Positions 21,380 to 33,365 of a stretch of 64,000 nt of DNA are shown piece by piece. Position 1 is the stretch's first letter, and every line of letters begins with the position of its first letter. The notes under the pieces are model-generated. The model made no database searches. It was not told the origin of the DNA and saw only the letters and a program-made list of their open reading frames with translations. The stretch comes from Dendrolimus kikuchii (taxonomy: Eukaryota > Arthropoda > Insecta > Lepidoptera > Lasiocampidae): the NCBI GenBank assembly GCA_019925095.2, contig CM034412.1, positions 6,259,501-6,323,500 on the forward strand, in the 5' to 3' direction. The position numbers and the translations under genes were made by a program.

Positions 21380-21755
21380 TCGTGTCCTTTGTGGGGGTTA
21401 GACCTTACGCGGCGATATTAAGCGCCGCACGGCTTGTGTGGGACTCTGGTCCAATCGTTCTCAAATACATCACTAAACCAGAACCTGCCTCCCATGTGAC
21501 CGCGCTTGTGGTTGGAAGAACATGGGCCTTGAACGAAGTAACACCCATTTTATCCGCGCATCAAGGCTTGAGAATACCCCGGGAAGCAGGGTAAACTCAC
21601 TTCACCGATAGAGGTTTAGTTCTACCGCATCCCCAGATGCAAGTGGACCCCTGTGACGGAATCACGGGAAAAGAATTTACGCATTGCGCCTCCGGACACC
21701 GGACTGGCGTCGGTACCCGTGAGTCGCACCTCTCTCCCTCTAGTTGTTTGAACTC
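21380..21755 (-). mobile_element. R1-type LINE 3' UTR fragment
   Basis: It aligns with the 3' UTR of the R1 LINE at 16440-16610: ACCCCGGGAAGCAGGGT, and TGACGGAATCACGGGAAAAG against TGATGTAATCACGGGAGAAG, followed by the GCGCC..CGGACTGGCGTCGG block. Orientation is inferred from that copy. No coding part remains. Confidence 0.55.
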
Positions 21756-22065
21756 TAGCAATCCCAACACTATGACAAGAGTAGTTTTGGTACTTACTAG
21801 TAACTTTTAGTATTATGTCGAACATAGTGCAAACATCAAGTTAATTTTTTATTTATTTAAAAAAGCTAAACACCATTACAAATCTATCGTGTAAATATCG
21901 TGGAAATATAGCGAAAAGATTTTTCTTAAAATTCCACTAGACATCCTTGGTAAACTTGGAAAATAATTGCTTATTTAAAATAGTTATATATTTAGTTATT
22001 TTGGTAGATTTTACACTGGACTCAAAGTTAAAATGAAAAAAATAATAAGGAAAATTAAACTCTGT
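21756..22065 (+). repeat. Family L dispersed repeat, copy 1
   Basis: Aligns with 61775-62215: TTTTGGTACTTACTAGTAAC at the left, AGACATCCTTGGTAAACTT and the TTTAGTTATTTTGG block at the right. This copy lacks roughly 130 bp present in the middle of the other. Non-coding. Confidence 0.65.
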
Positions 22066-22502
22066 TTATAATTTAATTTGTCCTTGATATAACATAGAAT
22101 ACTGTGAAAAGGCAAAAAAAAAAACATTTTCTGGACCAGGCGTCGGCCAGAATCTTATTCATCCTATTATATTATTTAATACTTTGTAAAGTGTCTCTCT
22201 TGTTACTAACTAAGCTGTTTTTATTAGAAATAAAATGTTTTATTATTATAAAATTGATGCCGTAGGGAGTTATCTGCAGATACTAAAGACATCTCAAAGG
22301 AAGCGTGAAATGTAAGAGAATGCGATTCTCACGGGCCTCCCAACGATTACAGTCACATGAGAGTCAGCAAAAACAAATACCGCTACGGAACAACATAAAT
22401 ACTCAACAAGTGTAAAGACGCCTCCATATTGCTCGTAAAATATTAAATATACATATCTATATCAATGTGTGGTACAGCTATGCTGAATCGAAACTTGATT
22501 AC
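22066..22502. other. Unassigned AT-rich DNA
   Basis: Nothing recognised. Confidence 0.4.
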
Positions 22503-22855
22503 AGCTCTTAGGGCCTGCTCGATCGCTGTGATACCACATTCTCACTGAATATCGGCACGAAACGGTTTGCCTGGACTTAATCGTGTTTCATGCGATCAGT
22601 GACACTTCCCCTTCCTCTGACTCATCTTCCCTATCGCATCCCCAACTCCAATCCTATATCCCATCCCCTCTATCCTGTTCCTCCATTTAATACCTCTATC
22701 TATCCCTATCCCATTTCCATAATTGCATTCTCAAAGCTGGCAACCCGTTTTCTTTGCTCAAGGTCTTGCAAGTGTCTATAAGCAATGGTAACTAACTACT
22801 TTCCATCAGCTGTGTGTGCCGTCTTTCTGTTTGGCAGCTTCTTAATAAATATCTG
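22503..22855 (+). mobile_element. SINE B copy 2
   Basis: Head CTCTTAGGGCCTGCTCGATC, then GTGATACCACATTCTCACTG and AATATCGGC, a pyrimidine-rich middle (CCCCTTCC..CCTATCCCC), GGCAACCCG, and the LINE-type tail GCAATGGTAACTAACTACTTTCC..TTAATAAAT. The whole order matches the reverse complement of 26392-26710. The 63-codon frame inside is low-complexity and not a gene. Confidence 0.8.
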
Positions 22856-24364
22856 TCTGTGATGTAACAAAACGTATTTATTAGATGCCTAATAACATAT
22901 TATGACATATTGTTAGAGATGTCACTCTATCTGAAGTGGACGCTCAACGGATTTCAATGAAAATTTCAAGGAATATAACAGGAATTTTAGTCTTAATTTT
23001 TGTCTTTGTTTCATTTCAATATCTAGCAGGGTTATGAGGGTGTGAATATAGTCTAAACGACGCACGAACTAAGACTGAAATTAATATTTAGGCTTCTGCA
23101 CTTAATTTTGGTTAAACAGTATCGGAGTACCACCAAAAGATTGCCATAGTTCATATATAACTTAAATAACTATATTACACATGTTTTTAAATATTATTAT
23201 CGAATACAATTGAGATACGAGAATATAATTCCATATTTGTTATCCATTTTAAGAAGACAAATCGAGTCTTCGAGTCTTTGGCGGGCACTTCAACAGTGAC
23301 GTTTTGCTGTACCAGCCCCGGATCTTGAATTTTTTTGAAGGGAGCAAAAACTGAAAAATGCCGCCCCCGCTCGCCAAAGTGAACTAAAATGTCTTTTTGA
23401 GCTGTTACGATTACTCCCTCGTTTGGCATTAGCCAACGAAATACAATTTGGTTGAGGCTTTTTTTTGAAGATTGTTTTAAAAACTTGAATATTAATTAAC
23501 ATTTGACACTGGCTAGATATACAAATCCTACAAAGTCATAACATAAGAAGAGCTGGGTCGTTGGGTCTTCGGGTAACGTCATTAATAACAATTATAAGTG
23601 TGGGCTTGTAGTATTTATTTCTTCAAATATTTTTTTCTTTTTTCTTGTATCGGCTCATCTATCTTAATGGGTAACATACATTAGATTCTAAGCATAATAA
23701 AGTACAATACAACTCAAGCGTGAACACGCCTCAGGCTTGTTAATAAACCGCCAAATGCGTTCGAAAACCAAATGGGCCAACCACATTTCACACCCGGAAA
23801 CGCATCTTAACTTTTTTTGCGGTTAATTTATAAAAAAAAAATACTATCTTTATGGCCAGTGACGCAGAGTGCATTTTAAAGTTAGAATTGTTTGTGATGC
23901 AACATAGAAACCGCAACATGTCATGAAGTGAATGACGATAAAAAAATGAAAGCCAATAATATTTTGCAGTTGTCTAACTCTTAATCCAGTGCGATAAAGT
24001 CCTCTTTCAGTTGTTATTAGTACATCAGTAAAGTTGTCAGAGTTGAGACGCGGCCCTACATTTTGAATGTTAATGAGCTAGATTGCACAGATTATGTTGT
24101 TAAAGTTCGTGATAATAAAATTAATGATTTATAACAAGGGCGGCGTTATTTATACAGTAATGTAAATTTATTGTTGGTTTATTTCTGAGGTGTGGTTCAA
24201 GAAATATATCAAGTTATAGTAACATTTCTTCCTTTTGTTTTAATTTACATCGATGAATCGAATAAGAACAGTCAGAGGGGTAAATTGAAACAATGGGGTA
24301 GTTCATATATTTCACAATTAATTCTGAAACATTGTTCATATAAAAAAGCGAGCTTTCATGTACC
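22856..24364. other. Unassigned AT-rich DNA
   Basis: No defensible gene. Frames of 63-80 codons (for example 23187-23429 minus) have no domain. Confidence 0.4.
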
Positions 24365-24745
24365 AACCATGTTATCATCATAACTTAAAGCATCATAATA
24401 AAAAGATATTAATTACTGTTATATATATATTTTTAAGTTAGGTTTATTTATAGGATATTTTAGTTTTTGTTAATAGATGTTAGACTTAGTTTATTTATAG
24501 TATTTAATTATACTTTTATTAATAGAAATAAAGAAATTATTAAATAAAACAGCAGTTTCGTAAATAAAGAGAATTATATTACTGTTTAAACTATAATTAA
24601 CACGCTATTCGCCTCGTTATTGAAATGACGTCACAATGTGCAGCGCTGGCACAAAATCGAAGAGCCTTCGGTGTTTTGTTAGTCGAATGAGAAAAAGTAA
24701 CTCAGTTGATATCATAGTCAACTATCCTATTGAAAACGGCGCCGG
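24365..24745 (+). repeat. Family K dispersed repeat, copy 1
   Basis: ATCATCATAACTT, AATTACTGTTTAAACTATAATTAACACGCT and GAAATGACGTCA blocks (each quoted in part) recur at 51235-51420 and, reversed, at 60290-60460; the ATAGTCAACTATCCTATT side resembles 57400-57620. Non-coding and AT-rich. Confidence 0.6.
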
Positions 24746-24814
24746 CGTGTTGAATTCTTATATTTCCAATTATACTACATTACGGATTACGGATAACTAG
24801 CACTGAATTTTTCT

Positions 24815-24905
24815 CCAGACTTTTTATGTTATCAGCCTATTAACGTCCCATTGTTGGGTTACGAGCCTTTTCAAAAGAACGGTCATTATACCCGGCCACG
24901 CTAGT
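24815..24905 (-). mobile_element. SINE H 3' part, minus strand
   Basis: The reverse complement reads CCGGGTATAATGACCGTTC and CCCAACAATGGGACGTTAAT, matching the CCCAGCAGTGGGACGTTGATG 3' portion of the tRNA-headed SINE at 44325-44640. Confidence 0.55.
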
Positions 24906-25030
24906 GTAAGGGCTTCCGCGCGCTAGGAAGCCTGGCTGGGGCTGTAGCGTCCGAAATATCTAGGCAGAGTTTGTGACTGCTTCTAGCGCAGGCTCCCATA
25001 CACCGTCATATGTTAGACTAGCTGCCACAG

Positions 25031-25281
25031 CCTGGAGCACAGGAAAAAGAATACTGATTCCTGCGGACGGGCGGGGCGGCCTGTCGTAAGAGGCGACAAG
25101 ACAACCCACAGCCAGGTGGTAGGGCATATGCCCGACTGGATGGCTTCCACCCCTGGTCTAGAGTGTGCCACCATAACAACAGGAGCACCTCTGGTATTGC
25201 TAATATCCATAGGCGAAGGTAACCACTTTCCATCACAGTTGGGGCGTCAGCCTATCTGCTGTGCTTCAGCAATAAAAAAAA
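25031..25281 (+). mobile_element. SINE A copy 8 with core deletion
   Basis: Plus-strand copy from GAGCACAGGAAAAAGAATAC to the poly(A) at 25271-25280. About 70 bp containing the B-box-like segment are absent: ACCATAACAACAGGAGC runs directly to ACCTCTGGTATTGC. Confidence 0.75.
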
Positions 25282-25625
25282 CAGGTTTCATACATCATAT
25301 ATATTCATAACTTGATAAATGTAGTGTAGGACGCCCTCCGGCTTAGTGGCTCGATAACATAGGCAAGGTAGGCTGGACGAGTAAAGCGGATAGCTGGGAT
25401 CGGGCATATGTGGCACAAGCTTGGTGGAAAGGGTACGTTTTGTAATGTAGCAGATGGGGTATAGTGGTTTTATCAAGGCTTTCCTATACGTGCAGTTTCT
25501 ATATTAGAATCCATCAAACTACCTACACTCATATTAGCAAATAATATAATCAGTAATACAAATATAGTGAGAGTATAAATTTTAGTTACTTTAAGCATAT
25601 ACCATTCAACTGATTTATAATGACA
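25282..25625. other. Unassigned DNA
   Basis: 25325-25440 contains TGTAGGACGCCCTCCGGCTT, similar to a segment of the RTE tail at 51680, but the translation is not convincing. Confidence 0.35.
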
Positions 25626-25826
25626 CTAGCGGCCCGGCGCGGTTTTACCTGCGCTCTGTCCCGCTCCCGTGGTATATAGCGCCATGTTATATAGCCTATG
25701 ACACTCCCTGTTAACGTAGCTTTCTAACAGTAAAAGAAATTTTAAAATCGGTTTAGTAGACCTAGAGAATACCCCCTACAACGTCACAAACTCACAAACT
25801 TTACCTCTTTATAATATTAGTATAGA
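25626..25826 (-). mobile_element. Short non-autonomous Helitron-like element
   Basis: On the minus strand it begins TCTATACTAATATTATAAAG after an A and ends GGGCCGCTAG before a T. TC..CTAG between A and T with no target duplication is the Helitron signature. GAGGTAAAGTTTGTGA near its start recurs at 38345. 201 bp, non-coding. Confidence 0.55.
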
Positions 25827-26391
25827 TATAAAATATTTAAGTAGTTAACTTGTGATCGTTTGTACTGACATCTACATCAACAACTTATTACTTAAGAAAC
25901 TTTAGAGAAATTGTATCCAAAACAATGATAAGGATTTAACTAAGCATTTTCGCAAAATAACATACATATCAGGCTTTACGTCAGGAAGGTAAACAAACGT
26001 GCAAGCGGTCTATCTGACGATAAATTGGTGGCGTAGTCCAGGAACATCTGCAACGTCAGAGCCAATGCCAATGCTAATTATTGTGAAGATGGAAAGAAAT
26101 GCAAAACGAGACACAACAGTGTAAAGAGCGGGATTGCAAGCCATCTGGAAAGGGTACCTAGGCTTCTAGCACCATCACTAACTGTAGGTATTACGTTGGT
26201 TAACCATCTCACGTTGATCACCTTTGAGGGTACAGCGTGAAAGAATAGCAGCAAACTAGAAATATCTGGTCAATATTTAGTTGTCAACTAAACATTTTTC
26301 CTATGCTAGATCTAACCTTTTCGGTCTGTGGTCTGATGTAGGCTACCGACACTTTAAGTACACAGACGCGTCTTTTAATCCTGTATATATG
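25827..26391. other. Unassigned DNA
   Basis: No gene recognised. Confidence 0.4.
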
Positions 26392-26710
26392 TGATTTATT
26401 TCCAAGACCCAGGCAAACAGCCTAGCTCTTGAAAAGTGGTTACTGTCGCCTATTGACGTTTGCAACAACAGGAGCGAAGCCAAAGCGTTGCCAAGGAATA
26501 GGAGAATAAGAAATAGGGATCAGACAAGAGCAATGACATAGACGGGATGGGATATGGGATTGGATTAGGAAAATGGTATAGGGAGAGGGGAAAGGGGCCA
26601 TTAGAGGTCTTACTCATCGCACGAACGTGATTAATACAAGGCTAATCGATTCACGCCGATATTCTGTGAGAACATGGTATCACACCGATCGAACCGACCC
26701 TAAGAGCTGA
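26392..26710 (-). mobile_element. SINE B copy 3
   Basis: Minus-strand full-length B: the head (TTAGGGTCGGTTCGATCGG) lies at 26700 and the tail (GCGACAGTAACCACTTTTC) at 26400-26460. The purine-rich middle on the plus strand (GGGATGGGATATGGGATTGG) is the reverse of the pyrimidine tract of copy 2. Confidence 0.8.
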
Positions 26711-26789
26711 AACCAAGATGGTTCCAGCATGACTCTGTTGTAGAGACATGCTGGAACCATCTTGTGTACGCTACCCATTCCTAATGTTA

Positions 26790-27080
26790 TCATACATACA
26801 TACATACATAACTTCACGCCAGTTCCCTTGCGGGGTAGGCACGAACAACAGAGTGCCATTTAGGCTTATTCTTACACACCTCACTTGCCTCTTTGACATT
26901 CATAACTCTTGTCATGCACGCTCGTCTGTTCTTAAGGCTCCTGACATCACCTTCTGCTAGTACACGATCAATTTGATCATGGAAGGTGTGTCGTGGCCTT
27001 CCACGACTTCTGCATCCATCCACTTTTGCATTGTATATCTGTTTAGTCATTCTTTTATCATGCATTCTTTCCACATGCCC
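26790..27080 (-). pseudogene. LINE C-terminal tail (RTE-like) ending in (ATAC)n
   Basis: The minus-strand frame from 27074 gives RMTKQIYNAKVDG, RGRPRHTF, RACMTRVMNVKEA and WHSVVRAYPARELA then a stop, the basic C-terminal tail seen after the reverse transcriptase in RTE-type LINEs. The element ends in a tetranucleotide repeat (26792-26808). The same end, on the plus strand, is at 59955-60030. The rest of the element is missing (5' truncation). Confidence 0.75.
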
Positions 27081-28440
27081 GAACCATGCCTAATGTTATC
27101 GACTGTATTTTAGTAATGATATACAAGTTTAATAAAATTATACTTCGTTATCTAACTATTATTAACAAGAAAGAGTAAATGTTAATGATAGAACAAAAAT
27201 ACGTTGATATTATTCTATTTCATTTTTAAATATGGGTCATAGAGGAATAAGATCTCGTTGGTACCATAGACACCAATTAAAATGCCATTCCCATGTCCTG
27301 TTCATAATTCAAAAATCAAACGTTTCGTAGAATAGTTGTGTTCGTTTCGTTCAACAACCTGATAGGATCGAGTGGCTAGCGTGAGCGGCCGCGCAGGATG
27401 GCCTCTACGCAAGTAAAGTCCGACTGGTATCCTGTACAGAGAGTACATACAACTTGGGCAATTTAAACATGGAAGTACTTATGAACTGCCCTGACTACTC
27501 CGCAGGTTTAGGGGAGCAATGACCTATATCCTAGTCGACCCCCTCCCATTGAACAACGCATAAAGTACAGCATCTCAATACTACTATACTAAACTTTATC
27601 TTTTTAGTATTAGAATCGAAAACTATTTATAGTTTTCAGTCAAAATTGACAAAAGAAAAATGTCGAATGTCGTTCTAAATTTAAAACCAATCTAATTCTT
27701 ACTGGCCAGTTTGGCGTTCGAAATTTGAAATTTGAATCTTCGTTTAACGACGTTTTTCAATTAGAGCTGTGTATGGAGTTTATGTTTTTAAGAATTTATT
27801 CTGAGACCGGTGGTGGCTTGGCTCGGTTATTTTTAACCAATCCAAAAGTTTATTACATACGCTTACGCAATTAATAGGAGTTTTTATTGGACCGGTAAAG
27901 GACTAAAGCGTTTGATCGCAGGAGCGTTGGTCGGGTATTATTTCGGGAATGCGGAGCAACAGCCGAATCGCTCCGGTCATCGTGTATGATCCCCACATGT
28001 AATCGTAGTTCAATGTAGCTCGAATTTAATTGGACAGTAATCAATGGAAAATTCTATTGATATTTGGTCCTTCAAGAATTGTAACAGAATTATAATATGG
28101 CAAACAGCGTTAGGAAGTATATTTTAATGTTGCTTCGTATTTGTAATTTTTAAAATATGGTCCAAGGCTATAAACTATTTGTATTAAGCGAGATTTTAAG
28201 AGAGACTTAACATTTTATAATTCCAAACATAAGATTTGCTCCGATACGACTTGAAACCCTTATCAAAATATAAGAATTACAATTTTTCCACTTAAAACTG
28301 TGGTACCCAACTGTGTACTGGACGATAATTTTGTACCTAACTAATTAGTTATATGGAGATTATAATTTGGGAAAATAAACACAATTTTCCAAAATTAAAA
28401 TCTCCATTGGTCTGAAAATTTTCAACAGCATTACTTACTT
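27081..28440. other. Unassigned AT-rich DNA
   Basis: No gene or repeat supported. Confidence 0.4.
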
Positions 28441-28493
28441 AAAACAAATAGCCATTCAGATCATAGAGAACCCTAGAACGATATAAGAAAACC

Positions 28494-30070
28494 TTATGAC
28501 GAAACCTTGCCAACGGGGAGCGTGCCCAGAAGGCTGGCTGCATTGCCACGCTGTATGGCAATACTTATTTGTTGTGCAAAATATGAGCCAGCCTTCTGAT
28601 CACGGGTAGTGTCAAAGAGTTTCTTACATATGTCTTTAAAGAAACTCTTTGCCGACGGACCCCACGGGCCTAATGTTTCAACCCCAAACAGCACAAATAT
28701 GTAACCCCTTCCTAAGGCTCCATATTTGCGCCGTTTGACGTCCTCAGCTGAAGCGGCAGCGTTGCCAGCCCCTGACTCGGTCATTGGAAGATGTGACGGG
28801 GCCAGTGTGTCAACACAGGTCGCATCCCACACTAGCGGCCGCCCCATCTTCCAAGGGACGAGTGACATTCCGTCCGGTCTCTTGCCATCGTCACGCACCA
28901 GGCCATTTGGTTCCAGAATGGCCGGGACGCCGACGCTGACAAGAGCTCGGCGAATGATGTCGTTGAGGCTGGCATGACGAGATCTTCTTCCTGCGCTTTT
29001 TAAACATGACAACCCGTGGTGTCCAAATCGGTCTACCATAACTCCACATTGACAGTGATGTGGTACGCAACATGGTGCCCCCAGGCGTAAACTCGCGGCT
29101 AATCGGAATGTAGTGTTGTCCAGAAGTGTATTATTATAAAATGATGGGTGTGCTTGTAACCACTGTCCAGACTCCCAATTAGCGACGGCTAAGAGGCGGG
29201 CGCGCTCTGCTGAACTGGTACACGTTTGTAGAAGATTATCCCGCGTAAGTTCGCAGAGCGGCCCATCCCAAGCATGCTGTGAAGTAAGGACAGTAGGTAC
29301 ATTAACGTTAGGGCAAGCCATTGACCAAACTCTTCTGGCATCGGTTAAATAGGGAATTTCGAACTGAAAATTGGTCTTTTGTAAAATTTTGAATACTAAA
29401 TCACGCGTACTGTAAGCCGATGACAGAAAAGCTGGCAGAGCGACACTGGAGATTTTGCGGACGCCGAGGCCACCCAGTTTTACCGGGAGAGAACACTGTG
29501 ACCATGCACGGTCGTCCATTTCTAAATTTATGATGGATATGAGGGTATCGCTCACGATGTTGTCCAACGTCTGTAAAAGAGAGGTTTGTTTCCAGAGTTG
29601 GCAACATCGGAGGGTGTATGTAAATTTGGGCACGAAAAGGCAGTATCGGATGATAGTGTAGGCCATATGTGTATTAATTTGGAGTAAACGATCTGAACTT
29701 TCACGGAATTTTTTTATATTTTCTTCGACGTAGTTAGGTATTGACTCGTCGAAGATTGGGGCACCTAGGAGGTGAAGTGAGGAGTTGTTTACTAATTTAA
29801 TTCCCGGTGCTATTGTATTTAGTCTAGAGATTATTTCAGTTTTACGCTCTGTGTTGCTGATATAATATTCGCATTTGCTTAAATTTATTTCAAGTCCTAT
29901 GGTTTTAAGTTCTTTTGTTAGAATGGTAAAATCTTCCAAAACGTCATCTACTTCACCTCCTAAAGTGCCATCATCTAGATACCATACATTAAATTTGGAT
30001 TTCAAACGTGTAATGATGGGATGAATTGCTAAACTAAATAGTAATTCAAATAATATGCTTCATACTGATA
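28494..30070 (-). pseudogene. Restriction-like-endonuclease LINE: RT end + CCHC finger + RLE, 5'-truncated
   Basis: A 503-codon open frame (30005 to 28494). WYLDDGTLGG (residues 8-17) is the reverse transcriptase catalytic YxDD box. The preceding bases also read LLFSLAIHPIITRLKSKFN in frame, the segment before that box, up to about 30070 where the match stops. KLGGLGVRK (176-184) is a conserved post-RT motif. C318-x-C320-x8-H329-x4-C334 is a CCHC finger like that before the nuclease of R2/R4-group LINEs. RPDG (376-379) and VWDAT (392-396) fit a PD-(D/E)xK-type nuclease core. Such a protein reverse transcribes its RNA at a nick made by its own nuclease. Clade (R4/Hero-like) is inference. The frame is intact to its stop, so the loss is at the 5' side only. 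Two eroded relatives of its last ~25 residues lie at 59040 and 59708. Confidence 0.8.
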
Positions 30071-31079
30071 GAGTTGGAAATATATTGAAGTTTTTCATAT
30101 ATAATTCAAATTTAGTGTTTTAACGCTTAAATATATTATTACATTTTGAAATGTTACATCAAATTTAGGACCCCGCCCACCCCTTGTCACAGAATGTCAC
30201 ACTTCGTAGACCTCCTCCACCGCTTTTTATGGATCATCGAGAAGTAAAATAACTCGTACTAAACACTTAGGTATTATTTCTTGCTTCCCCTTGTCCCAAG
30301 AAGTGCTTGGTTATAATAATCGATCCCAATATCCTTGATGGTCATTTAAGAGTAAAAGATGTATTTAAACAAAGGACATAAAGGCACTCGTCTAACGTAG
30401 CTCCTTTTTGTGTAAGGACAATACATTATTTGCTGTATTGTTTAACACCCACTTAGAGCATTTAGTTATGTACACATAAGGACTACTGTCACATCCCCTA
30501 AATAAAAGCTCCTGGTAATACTGAAACAGCGTTCTCAAGAAGCGGCGGGGTGCGGTCACCCGGAAGAAGTCTTGGAACTTCGTCAAACTAAGACTTTTAA
30601 CCGACATAAAAATAGGAGGAGGTTCTTAACTCGTGTCCTTTTATTTTAGACTTTTTTGTTTGTCTTGTAATAATGTAGCGAGACATTCGCTTGTGGTTAA
30701 AATTGTTTCTCCGTCATTTAAGTTTTGAACTAAGCCGTGGAGATTTTTGAAAATATTCCAATTAGAACAAGACCTCTTAGGTGGTTTTTGAGATCTTGAT
30801 TTTTTATTAGAGTTAAGCATTAGGCAAATTATTAGAATTAGGCATGTTTGCTAAAGAGTTTCTTGCGCCGCTTCTTCTCTTCAAGCCATAACATGTTGCG
30901 AAGCGGTGGTAAATTAGATTAGTCTCTCATAAATAATAAACATAAACAAAATTAAAACTAAATAACCTAAATGAACAAGTTGGCGCTCGGCTAAATAAAA
31001 CTTTAATAATACTCATTGACACTTGACATTTTTGTCTTCTGTGATCATGGACGTAATTTTAGTACTTCCTACCTGTTCT
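30071..31079. other. Unassigned DNA
   Basis: No gene identified. The stretch at 30855-30915 (TTTCTTGCGCCGCTTCTTCTC) resembles a sequence common around lepidopteran retroelements but is too short to assign. Confidence 0.35.
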
Positions 31080-31325
31080 AATTATGGATCAAATCCATTC
31101 GGGGACCTACTCAAAAACGGAAAAAAATCAACAAAATCGGTCCAGGAGATTAGGAGGATCCTAGAACCCAATTCCAGCGCCACCTACCGGTTCCAATTGT
31201 AAATCTAAACCAGCCAAGGACCCATTCAAACACACATATTTGTTTTTATCAAAATCGGTAAAGTTGTTCTCAAGTTATGCGCGTGCATACATTTCTACAA
31301 TTCATTTTTATTTATATAGATATAA
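31080..31325 (+). repeat. Family M dispersed repeat, copy 1
   Basis: TAGAACCCAATTCCAGCGCC, ACCTACCGG, ATTGTAAATCTAAACC, GGACCCATT and ATCAAAATCGGT recur in order at 36436-36600. Non-coding. Probably a 3' UTR of a LINE or a Helitron-like element. Confidence 0.6.
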
Positions 31326-31434
31326 AGATAAATAGACATGTGCGCATCCTTATTACATTAAATTAGTTATGGAATCATCCAGAAACAAAATTTGAAATAT
31401 GGAATTAATACGTGTTGAATCTATCGTGCGTCAT

Positions 31435-31545
31435 AGCGAATGCTTCGCGAAGGTCGGCTGTGAACCGTCTGCAGGCAGGTGCCGGCTTAAAATTAGCTTC
31501 AGTAAAATATTTCGCGTGCATACTTATAATCTAGTCTGTGTGTTT
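31435..31545 (+). repeat. Short dispersed repeat shared with 33700-33780
   Basis: GCAGGTGCCGGCTTAAAATT and TTTCGCGTGCAT match GCAGGTGGCGGCTTAATTTT and TTTCGCATGCGC at 33704-33755 with point changes. Family unknown. Confidence 0.4.
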
Positions 31546-31862
31546 ACATGACGTATCACTGAGTTTCCTGTTGCAAATAATTTCAGTCTTAAAATAAAAT
31601 TGGGTAAGTGCGTGACAATGCATGAACTATAAAGCAAAGACGAGTTTACCTGGAGTCTGAGTAAGCTGAATATGAAGGGCGGCAAATTCGGGTCATTTTT
31701 TTCTTTTACAGAAATTAAAACTCGTATTTATACACCAATTTATAGACCTAATTACATGTTATTAGTTCCACATAAACAATTCAACATTTAATAGTGTTTC
31801 ACTACTTAGATAAATTTTCGCGGGTAAAAAGGGATGTAGGTATACTCTGATTTACCAGGTTC
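31546..31862. other. Unassigned AT-rich DNA
   Basis: Nothing recognised. Confidence 0.4.
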
Positions 31863-32174
31863 TTTTTTTTTATTGCAGGAGATCAGCAGACAAGCAGATG
31901 GTCCACTTGATGGAAAGCGGTTATCATCGCCTATGGACATTTGCAACAGCAAAGTTGCTACAAATGCGCTGCTGCTCTCTTAAGGGAAACTGGAACCTGG
32001 TCACTAATGCCGGAACACAACTCAAGCTTGTTATGGCGACATACTTTAGACCAGGGGTGGTAGCCATCCAGTCGGGCAAATGCCCTATCACCTGGCTGTT
32101 GGTTGTTTTGTCGCCTCTTACGACAGGCCGCCCGGCCGCAGGAAATTGTATTCTTTCTCCGTTCCTGCACGGAT
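31863..32174 (-). mobile_element. SINE A copy 9, full length
   Basis: Poly(A) end TTTTTTTTTTATTGCAGGAG at left, GTTCCTGCACGGAT start at right, close to the family consensus throughout. It abuts a SINE H fragment at 32175, so it probably inserted in or at the edge of that element. Confidence 0.85.
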
Positions 32175-32290
32175 AAAAGTGCTAACAACGGTGAAGAAAA
32201 CATCGTGACGAAACCTGCAACTCCAGATAACCGATGTGTTAAACCTGCCAAGCCGCCTTGCACAAGCGTGGCGGGTATATATTTATGGGC
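32175..32290 (+). mobile_element. SINE H middle fragment
   Basis: GTGCTAACAACGGTGAAG, AACATCGTGACGAAACCTGC, and AAGCCGCCTTGCACAAGCGT match the body of the SINE H copy at 44460-44560. The tRNA head is missing where SINE A is inserted. Confidence 0.65.
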
Positions 32291-32989
32291 TGTTATTAAT
32301 ATTATAATTAAAAATCAGAGTATAATTAGGAGGCTAGTGCACAAATCATAAGGTTACAATGTAAATGACAAAACCTTGTAATTTGATATGGTTCAGAAGC
32401 AGGATTGGCAGGGTGGCAAAAATTGAATAGCCTACCGGCGGCAAATGTGTGATTCCATTTCTGCTATGAAGGGCACGTAGAAGTAAAAAAAGTGATTTGT
32501 TTTCGCCATTTCTCTACGGTACCACGAAAAAGTATAGACGAAAGTACCTAATATATCCAAAACCACTCAATGGTTATCGTTCAAACAAATTTAAAAATGA
32601 GCATTTTTGAAGATAACCTTGATTATTTTGAGAATTTTCCACCTTATTGATAGTTCCAAACTTACGGGGTACATATTTTCACATCTTTGGGAACTTATCT
32701 GCCCATCTATTATTGACTTAAATCATTAAATGTATCCTTATACTTTTTTCAAAATCTGATTAACTAGCTTTTTACATGGAATCATCAATACTTGAAATTT
32801 ATGGCGTGGATTTTAAGAAATGACTATTTAACATCAATTAAAAGCATTAGGTATAACCAAGAAAACTGAATTTTTCAAATTTCCTTGAATACTTGGCGTA
32901 CAAATGCACCAGCAGCCATTTTTTTGAACGAGAGGAAATCGTATTGAGGACTTAACACCGCGGGGGAAACATAGTAGTGACATGAGTAT
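32291..32989. other. Unassigned AT-rich DNA
   Basis: No gene recognised. Confidence 0.4.
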
Positions 32990-33365
32990 TCGCCACGTTG
33001 GAGTGGCACTAGCATCTTCGAAGAAGTACGATTGCCACGTGAATCGGGGATATCCACTAAAATCCCTTGGTGTTCCTTTTTTACCTTTATGCTAGTGCTA
33101 CGAGAAAAGCGAAAGCTCTACCAACTCCGCGTGCCCCGGCTAGCGGGGCCTAAGGGCCGCATCCAGTGCCGGGGAGGAAGCATAGCCCCCGGTCGTCCCT
33201 CTCAATGCAACGTGGGGCGGCTAAATGTCTCACCCCACGGGAGGAGAGATGACAGCGCGCGGATCACGACGCACTCTCCTCTGCACGGCATTATTGACGG
33301 GTGGACCCGGTTACTCTTTCCCAGGGATCCACCCGCGCCACCACGCACTAGTGGCCAGTCCCGAG
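32990..33365 (-). mobile_element. Family D retroposon, copy 2 (partial)
   Basis: Matches 17630-18015: GTGGCACTAGC, CCACTAAAATCCCTTGGTGT, GCCCCGG, CGTGGGGCGG, CACCCCACGGGAGGA and CCACCCGCGCC in the same order. The poly(A) end is missing. The plus-strand 158-codon frame across it is not a gene. Confidence 0.7.

Noticed and set aside
28726..28977. 83-codon plus frame
   Set aside because: Antisense shadow of the RLE LINE protein.
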